This document shows, one piece after another, positions 1-11,338 of a stretch of 64,000 nt of DNA. The position numbers and the translations under genes are program-made. Below the pieces are notes generated by a model. The model made no database searches. It was given only the letters and a program-made list of their open reading frames with translations, and had not been told where the DNA came from. How positions within the stretch are numbered: the stretch's first letter is position 1; every line of letters starts with the position of its first letter. The stretch comes from Kalaharituber pfeilii (lineage: Eukaryota; Ascomycota; Pezizomycetes; Pezizales; Pezizaceae): positions 62,001-126,000 of the forward strand of contig WHUZ01000020.1 in assembly GCA_015179045.1 (NCBI GenBank), written 5' to 3'.

Positions 1-1004
1 AGATCGTTGGCTGTTATATCTTTTCGGTGGGAGTGGCCAGCGAAAAGCATGTAGAGGGTGAGATTGAAGGCCATTCCAATTTGCGCGGGATAAAAAGGGG
101 ACATGGAGTATGCCGTATCCCCAGCTGTAAGTAACGTTGAGGCCTGAAGTAGCCGGGATGGTGAGACTGTATGGGGTATTGATGCTGAAAGGTTAACTCC
201 AGACGTAGTGACGGCTAGGTTGATCAGGGGAACTGCCTGGAAATTAAAGGGTCAGCAGGCGAATTAGAAACCAGGAGGATGTACCCACATCCTCGATGCG
301 GTCGAGCATCGCCTTGATATCGTCCATGACAGCCTTAACGTCTTCCTTGGTCCGCCGTCTTCGTCTTGGTCCGGATTGCAAGTTTTCTTCCGCAAGCCTT
401 TGTCCCAAGGCCTGGATGTCATATCGTAACGACTTCGTTAAGGCGACGGCGGTTTCCAGTGAGGTGTTTCCACGAGCAGCTCTTGATTACCAGTGATCAG
501 TACAACTATCTTGAAACGGGGATGTATGCTTGCACTACATTATTTCGACCAAATCTATTGCAGGGGAAATAATCTTAGTCACGTTAGCTCATGGTTTCAC
601 GTGTCATCAGTGGTGTTACCCTGATCTTGGTCTCTAACCGGTCTTGTAGGCGCTCGAGCTCTTCGCGATCTCTTCCTTTGATGGACTTCAAGCTATCAGC
701 TGCTGAGCTTTGTATCCGTGCAGACGTAAGAATTCACATTCAGAAACACACCCGTATGTAGCGGCTGCCCTCTTTAATCGCATAGCTCGACACCACAGTA
801 ATTCCGGATCTGGGGCAATGAATAAGCAGCTGTAAGTAGAGTGGAACGCTGCTGTTTTCAGGGGTTTCGTACTTTATCGCAAACGATACGCTTTGGGCAG
901 CAATTCTACAGGCGGGGGGTGGGGGGAGGCAACGCCCAGTCAGTACAAGGATTCAACTATCGCGGAAGCAGCATGAGGACTGACTTTCCGAGGAGCTGGT
1001 CCAT
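1..1004 (-). CDS. YRB30: Yrb30-like RanGTP-binding protein, N-terminal part (gene runs off the left edge)
   Basis: Seen: on the minus strand, seven exons read through in one frame: 1004-985, 905-873, 809-750, 692-620, 573-539, 481-289 and 236-<1. The start ATG is at 1004-1002 and begins MDQLLGK. Recognisable stretches include SGITVVSSYAIKEGSR, ELERLQDRLETKI, ISPAIDLVE, ARGNTSLETAVALTKSLRYD, SPSRLLQAST and FNLTLYMLFAGHS. Known: these match the ascomycete RanGTP-binding protein family (Yrb30 type), which binds Ran-GTP and affects nuclear transport. The family assignment is from memory of its conserved N-terminal blocks. The exon lengths keep phase across all six introns (46-79 nt). Oddities: two introns end in AAG instead of CAG/TAG (574 and 482), and one donor is GT|GTGTTT. 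It is divergent from SUP35 with 671 bp between the two starts. The C-terminal half lies outside the window, so function cannot be judged further. Confidence 0.78.
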
Positions 1005-1675
1005 GGCTGCTGCTGTTCCGCTTATAATTGCTGGGAGTGCCGGAGGCTGCAGCTGGGGCTACTTTCTGCTCTGAATCGTTGGGGGAGGGGGGATTGTGTG
1101 GATAGCTGCCAGCTGCTTTCTGTTGGACAGGACTGGCTGCGGTTGGGGGGGGGACGCGAGGGCCGCGAGGGATGGGGTGCTCGTGGGACGTGGGACGTGC
1201 TGCGTGCGCGGGGCAGAGCACTGGGGGGCGGGGGTTGCTGTCGTACGGACAAAGGGCGGCGCGCTGCGGGCCTCGGCGTGCCTTGTCCTACCTACCCTAC
1301 CCTGGCTAGTGAGGCTCTGCGCTGCCGCCCTGCGCCGCCGCGCTGCCGCCCTGCCCTGCCCTGCCGTGGCACCCATGCTGCGGGCGGTCGAGGATGACTA
1401 AGGCCGCCGCCCCACGTCGCTATTTCTCCGGCGGCGTCTTGGCGCACGGCCGCTAGCGGGCAGCCACTGCCCTCCACTGCGCACGCCGAAAGGATCTTCC
1501 CGCCGCATACCCGCCCACCCTCTCCTCCACCGCCCCCCCCCCCCCCCCACCCTCCCCTTGCCAGCTCTCCCGGCCCCTCCCCACTCCAACAGCCCCCCCT
1601 CCCCCTCCCCCTCTCCGTGTGCACCGCGCGCCTCGGAAATCCCACAGGGCCAATTCTCACTCCCCCGCAACAAGA
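1005..1675. promoter_or_regulatory. GC-rich bidirectional promoter between Yrb30-like gene and SUP35
   Basis: The 671 bp between the two divergent start codons is strongly GC-rich, unlike the AT-leaning gaps elsewhere. It contains a run of about 17 C at roughly 1533-1549 followed by C-rich pyrimidine tracts up to 1617, so the minus strand carries dense G runs. Stop codons are rare in several frames because of this composition, which creates long spurious ORFs. The SUP35 reading frame is open upstream of its ATG (in-frame ATG at 1619), but the start at 1676 gives the conserved N-terminus MSNTPNSWED and is preferred. Promoter role is inferred from the divergent gene layout. Confidence 0.6.
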
Positions 1676-4165
1676 ATGTCGAATACACCAAACTCATGGG
1701 AGGATGCAGCTGGGGACGATGACCAGCTTGCACGACAGACTAGTGAGCAATTGAACGTCCAGAGCCAGCCGTACCGCCCGCCACACCAGCAGCAGCGGGG
1801 CAGCTTCAGGCCGAGCTTCAACGCCCCCGCGTTCAACCCTGGGGCTGCCTCATTCCAGCCAACCGCGCCTGTCTTCACACCGGGAGCTCCATATCAGCAA
1901 TATGGCCAGCAGCCTTACTATGGAGGCGCACCATATCAACATGTGTATCCGCAATATGGCCAGAATCAGTACCAGCAGTATCAGCAACAACAGTACCAAC
2001 CTCCCCACCAGCAACAGTACCGCCAATATCAATCTCCACAGCACCAACACCAGCAGCACCAACACCAGCAGCACCAACACCAGCAGCAGCAACAGCAGCA
2101 GCAACAGCAGCCTCAGCAACCTGTAATTGCTAAGCGACCTCCGCAAGGGCCGTCAGGCGGTGCTCCTCAAGCGCAGAACCAGGCAAGGCCACCACCCTCC
2201 GCGCCTTCAGGCCCAAAGGCCTCCGCAAATGCAACAGTTGCGCCGGCATCTACCTCTACTATCACACCAGGTGCTCCCAAAGTCCTGAAAATTGGCGGCG
2301 CTGCATCCACCACGCCCTCACCATCACAGACTCCAGCTCCAGTGAAAAAGGATGAAAAGCTTACTGGAGCGGCTGTTCTCACAATTGGCGGTGGGGAGAA
2401 AAAAGCGCCGGCAGTCTTGAATATCTCAGGAGCAGCATCAGGAACAGCATCAGGAACCTCAACACCGAAGGAGAGTAACAAGCCAGCACCAACAGATAAG
2501 GTTGATGCTGGCGCCAAAGTCTCAGCTGCGAAGGCTGTTTCCGCCTCCAATACTCCAAGTGGAAAGTCAAGCCCTGCTCCTGCTACTCCAGATAAGGCTG
2601 CGGACAAGCGGGATGCAGATCTTGTGTCAAAGGAACAGGAGGAGGTTGTTGACGATGCCACAATTGAGGAACTATATGGAAAGGTACTACTTCAGCCACA
2701 AAAACTGGGTACAAAGCTCCCTAGGCTAATAATCTGACAGGAACACGTGAATCTTATTTTCATTGGTCACGTGGATGCCGGAAAATCCTCACTAGGAGGT
2801 TCCATCCTATTCGCTACTGGTATGGTGGACGATCGAACTATGGAGAAGTACAAGCAAGAAGCCAAGGCCCAGGGCCGGGAGTCATGGTACCTATCATGGG
2901 CGCTCGATCTTACAAAGGAGGAGCGAGCCAAAGGAAAGACTGTCGAAGTTGGGAAAGCATACTTTGAGACAGAGAAGCGTCGATACACAATCCTTGACGC
3001 CCCAGGGCACAAGAACTTTGTACCAAGCATGATTGGTGGTGCTTCTCAGGCAGATGTTGGTATCTTGGTTATTTCGGCAAGAAAGGGCGAGTACGAGACT
3101 GGTTTTGAGAAGGGTGGACAGACTAGGGAACATGCTGTGCTGGCAAAGACACAGGGTGTTAGTAAGTTAATTGTGGTAGTAAACAAGATGGATGATTCGA
3201 CTGTGGAGTGGAGCAAGGAGAGGTACGATGAGTGCATCACAAAGTTGACGCAATTTTTGAGGTCGACTGGATATAACGCCAAGACAGGTAAGATCACCAA
3301 ACTTGGAATGTTGAAGCTAAGGACTAATGATATTTGCAAGACCTCATGTTCATGCCGATATCTGCATTGACCGGGATAGGCCTCAAGGACCGCATTCCCA
3401 AGAGTGTATGCCCGTGGTACGATGGCCCATCCCTCCTAGAATATCTCGATAATATGAAGACCCTGGAGCGTAAATTGAAGGCGCCCTTCATGATGCCAAT
3501 CTCTGCAAAGTACAAGGATATGGGTACCGTAATAGAAGGCAAGATTGAGTCCGGCATCGTCAAGAAAGGAAACCATATCCTCATGATGCCAGGCAAGACC
3601 CGATCGAAGTCTTAGCGATCTACTCGGAAACAGAGGACGAAATCCCGGGCGCGACCTGCGGTGACCAAGTTCGTTTACGGGTGAAGGGTGTGGAGGAAGA
3701 AGATGTAGTGCCGGGATTTGTGTTAACAAGTCGAAAGAATCCAGTCAATTGTGTTACGACATTCGAGGCGCAGATTCACATTATCGATTTGAAGAGTATA
3801 TTGACTGCGGGATTCCAGTGCGTGATGCACGTGCACACGACAATTCAGGAGGTCACATTTGTGGCCCTATTGCATAAATTGGAGAAGGGGACCGGTAGGA
3901 AGAGTAAGAAACCGCCACCGTTCGCGTCCAAGGGTATGTAGTCTGACAACCCCTTTCACTCCTTTACTGCCCCTTGAATTTCTAATCTAATGCGCCTCTT
4001 ACAGGCCAAGCCATCATCGCACGTCTCGAAGCCGCCTCCTCGTTCGCGCTTGAGCGATACGAAGACTACCAACAGCTTGGCCGCTTCACACTCCGCGACC
4101 AAGGCCAAACAATTGCCATTGGAAAAGTGACAAAGTTGATTATGGATCCGGCAGGAACGGCTTAA
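1676..4165 (+). CDS. SUP35: eRF3 translation termination factor (Sup35), with an apparent 1-nt frameshift
   Basis: Exons 1676-2683, 2741-3287, 3341-3933 and 4005-4165; about 769 aa once the frame break is allowed for. Role (known): GTPase that works with eRF1 in translation termination. Residues about 53-63 hold a PAM2-like motif (FNPGAASFQP), which in eRF3s binds poly(A)-binding protein. Residues about 79-148 are Q/H/Y-rich and prion-like. A linker follows with three repeats ending KVLKIGG, AVLTIGG and AVLNISG. The EF-Tu-like GTPase begins in exon 2 with GHVDAGKSS (G1; Ser where GKST is usual), then DAPGHKNFV (G3) and NKMD (G4). The C-terminus has GRFTLRDQGQTIAIGKV. Oddity: in exon 3, frame 0 ends at a TAG at 3613-3615, while the family sequence continues in the -1 frame from about 3600 (GKT then PIEVLAIY). 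The exon total is 2309 nt, one short of 770 codons. A missing base in the ACCC tract at 3598-3601 explains this. Confidence 0.93.
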
Positions 4166-5028
4166 GAAATTCCATTCCGTTCTTACCACAGCTTCTGTAC
4201 ATGGATACTTTGTCTTACTTTCTCTGAATTTTTCCTCTGGTCAGTAGTGCCGATTAGTTTTATCTAGGGCTGGGCTGGCCTTGGTTGCTAGAGTAGGAGG
4301 GTACGGTAGACTGGGGTAAGGGGGGTATTGATTTAAAAAAAATACTTCGTGAGCTGAAGTTGAGCTCTCGAGGTTATGAGTATGATGGTTTTCTGCTTTT
4401 GTGTTTCTTATTGATCAGATGTCGAGTAAGAAAAGAGAAAAGGTTACTAAATAAAAAGTTTTGTTAACCAATTTCATTTTATTTTATTATTTATTTTACT
4501 ATTTCTTTTTCCAAGGGCATGACATGAGACTATGTGAATTGTTGCAACTTTGCGTCTGCAGAGATATTACCCTGAGAAAGGTCTCCATCGTTACCCTCAG
4601 CTTGAAAGTTTTCACCTTTTTGAAGACATTTTTAAATGGCCAGGTTGAAACCCACCCTTACTTATGTACTGTAAGTTTGGCTTAACACGCCCTGCTATAT
4701 CGCAATACTAAAACAATTTACAACACGATCAATCCGATGTATCTGCGAAATCTCTTCTCCAATTCTTCTAGTGTGCCATCTATAGGCAACCCGAATGCAG
4801 TCAGAAGAGTGTCAATTTCGACATCTATTGTATTAGAGTATTGATATATTTTTTTTTTTTTGTGGGATGAGATCTCACCTGCGGTCCAAAAATAATGGAC
4901 CTGAAAGCTTGTTGTAGGGAAAGTTTAAAATTGATTGTGTCAATCAAATAGTTTCTCCAATGGGTGCGTTTTTCGTTGCTTACGTTGGTTCTGATCAGTA
5001 CCCGACATCTTTTATAGGGTATGTCTAT
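4166..5028. other. Intergenic stretch after SUP35
   Basis: AT-rich DNA. The first few hundred bases are presumably SUP35 3' UTR and terminator. There are short homopolymer tracts, including a T run near 4850-4862. I see no supportable gene, RNA or repeat here up to the first MITE. Confidence 0.5.
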
Positions 5029-5030
5029 TA

Positions 5031-5394
5031 GCGGTATTCAGATTAGAAGGCCAGATTTTCCGGACTAGATAAAATTTTGAAGTCCAAAAAACCCGACCAT
5101 CTCCATACAAAATTTAGCTGGTATTTTCAAGGTTAAACCAGTTTATTTTTCATGTTTTTTTTGCGAAATAAATCTAGTCAGATTTTTGGGACAACTGCAT
5201 ATGGTCTTGCATATGTAGTGCATATTGCAGGTCCAGATGCACTATTCAAGTCTTTGTGTGCATAAATTCCGGTGACCTAAAACTGGTGACCCAAAAATCC
5301 AATTTTCACAAGAGGGTACTCAGAGTACAGACCGTATAAACTGGTTTGTCTGCCGATTTCATTTTCTATGGAGACGGTCTAATCTGAATACCGC
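5031..5394. mobile_element. MITE copy 1 (Tc1/mariner-type, TA target duplication)
   Basis: The element begins GCGGTATTCAGATTAG and ends with the exact inverse CTAATCTGAATACCGC, 364 bp apart, with TA directly outside both ends (5029-5030 and 5395-5396). Internal sequence is non-coding and AT-rich, and it is clearly related to the second copy 70 bp downstream. Terminal inverted repeats plus a TA duplication are the hallmark of non-autonomous Tc1/mariner-superfamily elements. No transposase is present in the window. Confidence 0.85.
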
Positions 5395-5466
5395 TACTGA
5401 CTATGTGAATCTTCGTTGAACTACCGCCAAACCCGATACCGTGTCAAAATGCCGAAGCGAACAATA

Positions 5467-5853
5467 GCGGTATTCAGATTAGAAAAATCTGGCCAGATTT
5501 TCCGGATTTCAGGATTTTATCAAGTCCGGAAAATCCGGTCATCTCCATACAAAATTTTATCTGGTATTTTCATGTTATAAACCAGTTAAACCGGTTTATT
5601 TTCGCGTTTTTTTGCAGAAAAAATCCGGTCGGATTTTTGCGACAACTGCATATATATGATGTATTTTGCGGGCCTTGATGCAATATTCAGGACCTGGTGT
5701 GCATAAATTCCGGTGGATTTTTGGACCCAAAACCAGTTTCCGATTTGACAAAAAATCCGATTTTCATAAGAGGGTACTTAGACTACAGACCGGATAAACT
5801 GGTTTGTCCGCCGGATTCCATTTTATATGAGGACAGTCTAATCTGAATACCGC
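5467..5853. mobile_element. MITE copy 2, same family and orientation
   Basis: 387 bp with the same 16-bp terminal inverted repeats as copy 1 and TA on both sides (5465-5466 and 5854-5855). It matches copy 1 along its length (shared blocks such as CATCTCCATACAAAATTT and GAGGGTACT) with scattered substitutions and small indels, so the two are diverged members of one family rather than a recent duplication. Confidence 0.85.
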
Positions 5854-5855
5854 TA

Positions 5856-8177
5856 ATAACTGGTTAACTGAAGAAGGTTAATTGTGTAACACGACAAATT
5901 TAGATTTTAGTTTATTTTTTTTATTTCTTTCTTTACTCATTAAAGAATATCTGAGGGTAATCCAACAGCCCCAATTACCAACTATCAAAAGCACTTGATT
6001 CGTTAGCTATTTGATTGCTCGTTTGCTATGGCATATACTCTGTCATGGTAGTGAAAAGTTCTGCACTCATCACTGCCTTTGTTGCTACTTCTCCCTTGTA
6101 TTGTATTTCTTAGTCAATGGGCCTATTGTGTATATAAAAACTTCATCTAGCCATTCTGTAGGCAGTTCTTTCTCTCCTTGTCTATTGATCTGGCAATCAA
6201 CTGACCCATCTGGTCCTGATATTCTGAATCCTATCCAGAATCCCATCCCAGATTTCGATCTTATTCTATCCTGTTCTAAACTCTAATCCTGTCTTGTCTA
6301 GACTTCCTGTCACAAGCAGTCAAGGAGTCAATGGGAATACGGGAAGGGGAGAGAGTAATTAATTTAGTTTAGTAAAGGCTAGATAGATATCTCAGGAATC
6401 TCTCTGATGTATATTTATAGTATGCTAATAATAAAAGGCTTCGATTTACTACTCAATCACTTCGAGAAACCAATTGACTAACAAGTTATTAAAGGGAATG
6501 GCTAGTACATGGCATGATAACCTTAAACCTGCAAAAGTATTTTTCACTATTCTCCATACACTTGAGGGTGAATGTTTGTGAGTTTGACTTCGCTAGTTCA
6601 TGGAAATTTATTGCCTAGCTGGCAGTTGCAACAAGATACAATTGTTGTTTCTTGCTTTCTCTAGATCAAGACAAGCCATCCTGGTATACCGAAAGTTATA
6701 TAGTATGCATTAGGGAAGAGTGTAGTGTTGACTATATTGTAGCTAGCATAGAGCAAGCTGGGCTGTATAGGCGAAATAGTCTAGCTGCATAACCTCCAAA
6801 AAGGCGCAAAACTCAAAAATTGGCTTACCCGATCTGGAAAAATTTTGTTGCTTCGCAGGCTCGCAGCTGCCTCCATGGCTACCTCCATATACAAGTCCTG
6901 AAACTTATGATCATGTATGGACTATGTTAATTTATCTCTTATATATTTAGTAGTTATAACCTTATTCTCTCAAAACGTTCTTATCTGTTTGAATTTTTTT
7001 GAACGATAAAGACGACTCGTCAAGATTTCGATCGTTATCGTTCAGCTTACCCACGAACGAACGCCGCCTGTGCCTTTTCTTCGTGTTACTGAGTTTTCAG
7101 CTTGCGGTTGGTGCGGAGGGGTTGAATGTAAATGCAGCTTGCAGGATCAATATGAATGAGACGCTGCTAATGGAATTTATGGTGTACATGTAGGCTCAGG
7201 AAGCGTGCTTCCGTACATAATCCAACTCTGCAGATAAATATAAAACTGATCACTACAACTCAGCCGGATGGACATACATATTCTAAGATCCACCTAATCT
7301 TGCACCCCTCATAGTGCAAGCTAGCGTAGCTGTAGCATAAGCGAACATTACCCCACATCTGTTCCCTACCAGACCGTGCCTCTCTCGTGATGACAAGCTT
7401 TCTTATAGCGTCTAGGAAGGGACAATTTAGAAACTGCATATCTTAGAACAGTTTGGCTAATTGCTAGTATTCGTGCAAACAACGGTTTCGAGAACGCTTG
7501 CCAAATATGTGTATTATTTAGGGTCATAATATATGACAACACTGACTCTAAAAGACGGTTTTTTTAATTTTTTTATTTATTTTTTTTTTATGAGGGTGGT
7601 TAATTCAATCTAATGCAGGTTTCGATATAGCGCAATGTTGCGCCGTTTAACAATACCTACAGCTGAGTACATTTATTCAATGTATCTCATCAGCTGATAA
7701 ATCACTCTTTTGAGGTCCAATAAAACTAATCGCTCCCTGTTACTTGCGTCATTATAGCATCAACCATATAAACATTGTGCGCATATCATGATCACTTGCA
7801 CTTGTAGTAATAATAATTACTTGCAATTCTATTGGTTTACGAAACCGAAGCAAGAATAATTTGGAGAGTTGGGACCACGTGCTCCACTCAATTGCAGAAA
7901 ACCGAACATGCACATGCATTGGATCACAACTCCACATACAACCATTAAGTCGAATGGAAACAACAGCTGTTGTATCATACTAGAAGCAGGACGAACCATT
8001 TGGTACTAATAGGGAGCCACGAAGCTTAGTCCTGCGAATTCATGCACTGTTTAAGAGAGTGTATTGTGCGAAATCCCAGCTGTTGGCACCCACTACTCGG
8101 ACCAGTGGCTTTCAAGCAAAGGGCAAGCCCGCAGAATGAACTGCACGTTGCGTCAGTGGAGAGGGACTGAAATTGTG
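5856..8177. other. Gene-free intergenic region
   Basis: About 2.3 kb of AT-rich DNA. The longest open frame (6011-6286, 91 codons) has no recognisable domain and ends in a compositionally biased tail. There are T-rich tracts near 7560-7590. I see no gene, tRNA or clear element. Confidence 0.45.
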
Positions 8178-8183
8178 TATAAG
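8178..8183 (+). promoter_or_regulatory. Candidate TATA box (TATAAG) for the secreted-protein gene
   Basis: TATAAG lies 335 bp upstream of the ATG at 8518, followed by a C/T- and CAA-rich stretch that suits a fungal transcription start and 5' UTR. Inferred from position only. Confidence 0.35.
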
Positions 8184-8517
8184 TAGGGGCTGTGTCTCTC
8201 CAAGTTAAACAAATCTCAACTGCTGAGAATCACACAAAGCCATTCTGAGATTCCACACTCGACAGAATCCCCTTCTCCATACACCCCTGCAACGGAACAC
8301 CTTCTTTCGTACTCTTATCAAGTGCCTTGTTCAAGTTATTTTTTAACGCAGTACAAATAAGGTAATTACTAGCCCTTTTATTTTGCGTTCACTTTGTATC
8401 CTGACAAAAAAGTCCGAAATGTCAAAACTAATATAAATTCGAACCTTGGACTCAGGCATATCTATATCATTCAGATTATCTCCCCCATACTTTGTGGTCC
8501 TACGAGCTATCTTTACA

Positions 8518-9034
8518 ATGAGTGTTATCATTCAATCAGCTAGTAGGCATCCAGTCCTAATTGCTTTGGGAGTTTGCGGGGTAGTACAAGCAGTATATCC
8601 AGGCGCAATCTCTCGTGAGTAAACCTTTATACTAATTGAGTCAACTTGCATTATGATTATTTGTTTCCTCGATGGCTGGATATGCTTGATTGTAAACATA
8701 CTCTAACATGAGTATAGAATTTGTCCCTGACCGAATTCGAGAGGTTATGTCCGATATCTTTCCATTCAATAGATTCGATCGAATTCCATCAGTGTCCTTA
8801 CCATACATCCACCTCCCTGGAATTGGTGTTGGCATGCCTAAATTTGGTGGAATGTCCTCTCCCGGGGTCGGATTGGGACTTAGGCTGGGGAACTCTACTA
8901 GTTCTGCATCACCACAACCAGCAGATGGCTCGCTAGACGCCAATACAACAAAGGCTACTTCTGATGATGGTGGAGTGCCCATTGCCGACACCAATGACTA
9001 CGGACAAAGTGAAAATAAAAATCCGGATGCTTAG
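8518..9034 (+). CDS. Small predicted secreted protein (137 aa), unknown function
   Basis: Two exons, 8518-8614 and 8718-9034, joined by a 103-nt intron (GTGAGT...TATAG) that keeps the frame; total 137 codons plus stop. The first about 26 residues form a signal-peptide-like segment: a short N-region with Arg/His, the hydrophobic core VLIALGVCGVV, then QA before VYPG, where cleavage is plausible. The mature part has no cysteines. It is rich in Pro, Gly, Ser and Asp, has a central PGIGVGMPKFGG-type stretch and two N-glycosylation-like sites (NST, NTT). No family is recognised. The gene sits alone in a repeat-rich gap, a setting often seen for fungal small secreted proteins. Secretion is predicted, and any effector role would be speculation. 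Confidence 0.55.
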
Positions 9035-10276
9035 ATGACATAATCTTGCGCACTATGCAGGAGGTCTGTAGTTAGTAGTTATGCATGATTGTTGGTGTAT
9101 GGTGCATTGCGCATGCAAGGTTGACGTCTGTATCTGGAGTTCATGGAGTTTAATAAGGTCATTTCACAAGCCTCCATATATGTCAGTGTTTATCTCAATT
9201 GCAAAGGCTTTTCTGTTAGATGCTTTAGTCATTCAATAGTGTTGTTTGTCTATTCCTGTGAAGCTCCTGTTATAGTCCCTAGCTCGGCAATTGAAATCAA
9301 TCTAAGTCGACGTCTTACAAAACGAGTTCAGATGCGCTATTAAATCACCTCGCTCATACCAAAAAGTTCAGCTTCCCTATTGACATTATAATAGTGATAT
9401 AGGAATAAAGTTTGCTATAGGACATTAAGATTTCCACGTGTACTTCTGTACGTATATTCAAAATCGAAACCCAATTAGGGTACGCCAACGCCAACGCGAA
9501 CGCACGTGATTGCCACCGGACACGAAAATGATCTGCATCATTATGTTTACTAGTGTGGGGCTCACCAGCTCGCACACGGATGACGCAATGTACCCAAGAA
9601 CAGTGCCAGCGACTTTAGAAGATGTAGAATTCTCTTGTAAAGCTCCAATGCAGACGCTTTCAGCTCCGACAGCCTCACAATCGGTCGCTTGCCCTCCAAA
9701 ATGTGCTAGCAGGAAGTGAGGTGCAGCGGATTATATTATGGAATGGGGCAATAGTTCCTTGGGATGATGGACCCTAACGGCGATTCTCTATTTTCAGCAC
9801 TCCTATTGCGATTCACGGAAATCCTCGACACATTTGACTGTCTCAATGCATCTATCACTACTCTTGTTGCCTTCCCCAATGGGTCCCTGATGCTCTAGCC
9901 GTAGTTGTGCTCACACTTGCAGAGATTGCTGTAAAAAGTGCTCCAGCTGTCATGGTGGCAGCCAAAAGCCACCTTCCCAGTGACCTCACGTTTGGCCTCT
10001 CCCCTAGTGTAATCGTGATCGGTCGTGCCACTAGCCTTAGTGGGAGCCACAAAAACTAAGAAAGTCGAGGCGCCAACAGAAGAGAAGGACCACTTGGCAT
10101 TTGGGGGCGTGGTAAAACGAGGCTGAAAATGCAGGGCCTTCAAAGAAGGAGCCGAGCCCATAGGCCGAACGAAAAAGACTGTTACCCAGATCAAGCCCTC
10201 AGTGAAGTGGCTGGGCAACTAGGTGCCAGCCAAAACTTCTCAGAGAGGTAGGTATCAAACAGACAGATTATCAAAG

Positions 10277-10280
<4 letters not shown>
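9035..10280. other. Intergenic region with one weak minus-strand ORF
   Basis: No gene can be supported. A 107-codon minus-strand frame (10218-9895) and a 69-codon plus-strand frame (9510-9719) are open, but neither shows a domain or convincing splice context. They may be repeat debris or chance. Confidence 0.35.
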
Positions 10281-10312
<32 letters not shown>

Positions 10313-10935
10313 TAAGTAGGGATATCAGGGAAATTGAACTTGATAGATCTCAACATTCGTGATTGCAATGAGATTTCCAGAACAATGAGTAATGAGAGCG
10401 AGTCTGGAATGGGGACAGTTTTGGGTCGGGCTGGGAGTTGGCCGGCAGTGGTTTTAATACTGCTAGTATGATACCAATCACGGAATGTTATGCAATAGGA
10501 TATTGAGAGTTGGTTTCAGTTTGGCTACACATGTTCGGACTTGTTTTCTTTGCATTTTGTATTTTCTCTATGCAACATGGCACACCATCACATTCAGTAT
10601 GCTAGATTTTCTTTGAATTCATCTCTGGTCATTTGGCTTTCGCATTTACCGAATTTAACTCACATATGATCAGATACTTGATTTCCTCGGCAATAATTTA
10701 TTATGCACTGCAAAAATTAAAACGAGGTACCGCATTTCCAACTCCCAATTCACCTTCCCCATGATCGAGGATCTGACTCTCCAAATGATCACCGGAGCAA
10801 CATAATTTATCTCATTTACTTCTAATATGCCGGACAACCCTCTCCCCCAGCTCGAAGTGAGAACCGAACCGGGGCACTCACTTCTATATCTTTCATATGG
10901 TGCTTATTGTTACCTCAATCACTAGAGACAACAGT
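10281..10935 (-). mobile_element. SINE-like retroelement, copy 1 (tRNA-related head, poly(A) tail)
   Basis: Read on the minus strand, the head at about 10935-10850 contains an A-box-like segment (TAGTGATTGAGG) and, about 45 nt further, a B-box-like GGTTCGGTTCT. The body runs to a 29-bp A tract (seen as T on plus) at 10281-10309. A second related unit lies at about 12.6 kb. tRNA-like internal promoter boxes, no coding capacity and a terminal poly(A) are the SINE layout. The exact 5' end and any target duplication were not resolved. Confidence 0.45.
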
Positions 10936-11338
10936 TCAATCAAGGTATAGGTCAGCTCATAAGCATAGAAGAAACATACGTCTCTTAAACCTGCTTCCAA
11001 GCTATTAGACCAGATCGAGAAGTTAACAACTCCATCTCCTCCCGCCACCACCAATCAGTTGCACCCTGCCCTTCAGTGGCACATCCGACAACCCCTTCAG
11101 CATCTTCTCCGCCCCCGCCCCACTACTCCGTCCCACCACCCGTCTCACAGGACTCTCACCATTCCGTCTTTAGCAATTTGCTCCAGCAGCCACTCTGACG
11201 GCCCTTTCAACGGCCCCTCAGATAACACAAATTACTCGTTGGTAGGCCGTTATTAAATATATTTATTTTGTCTGCCAATTTATCAATTGAATATACCCAT
11301 TGAAATTTTCTACCAATTGCATCTTTCTTGTGCTCAAT

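Noticed and set aside
1059..1660. Several overlapping open frames of 76-122 codons on both strands
   Set aside because: They come from GC-rich, stop-poor promoter sequence; Gly/Pro/Arg runs and no domain.
2146..2661. Minus-strand open frames inside SUP35 exon 1
   Set aside because: Antisense shadows of the Q-rich and Ala/Ser-rich coding sequence (Leu- and Val-runs).
3592..3615. Tiny intron to explain the SUP35 frame break
   Set aside because: No GT-AG pair exists near the break, and the conserved residues on both sides are contiguous.
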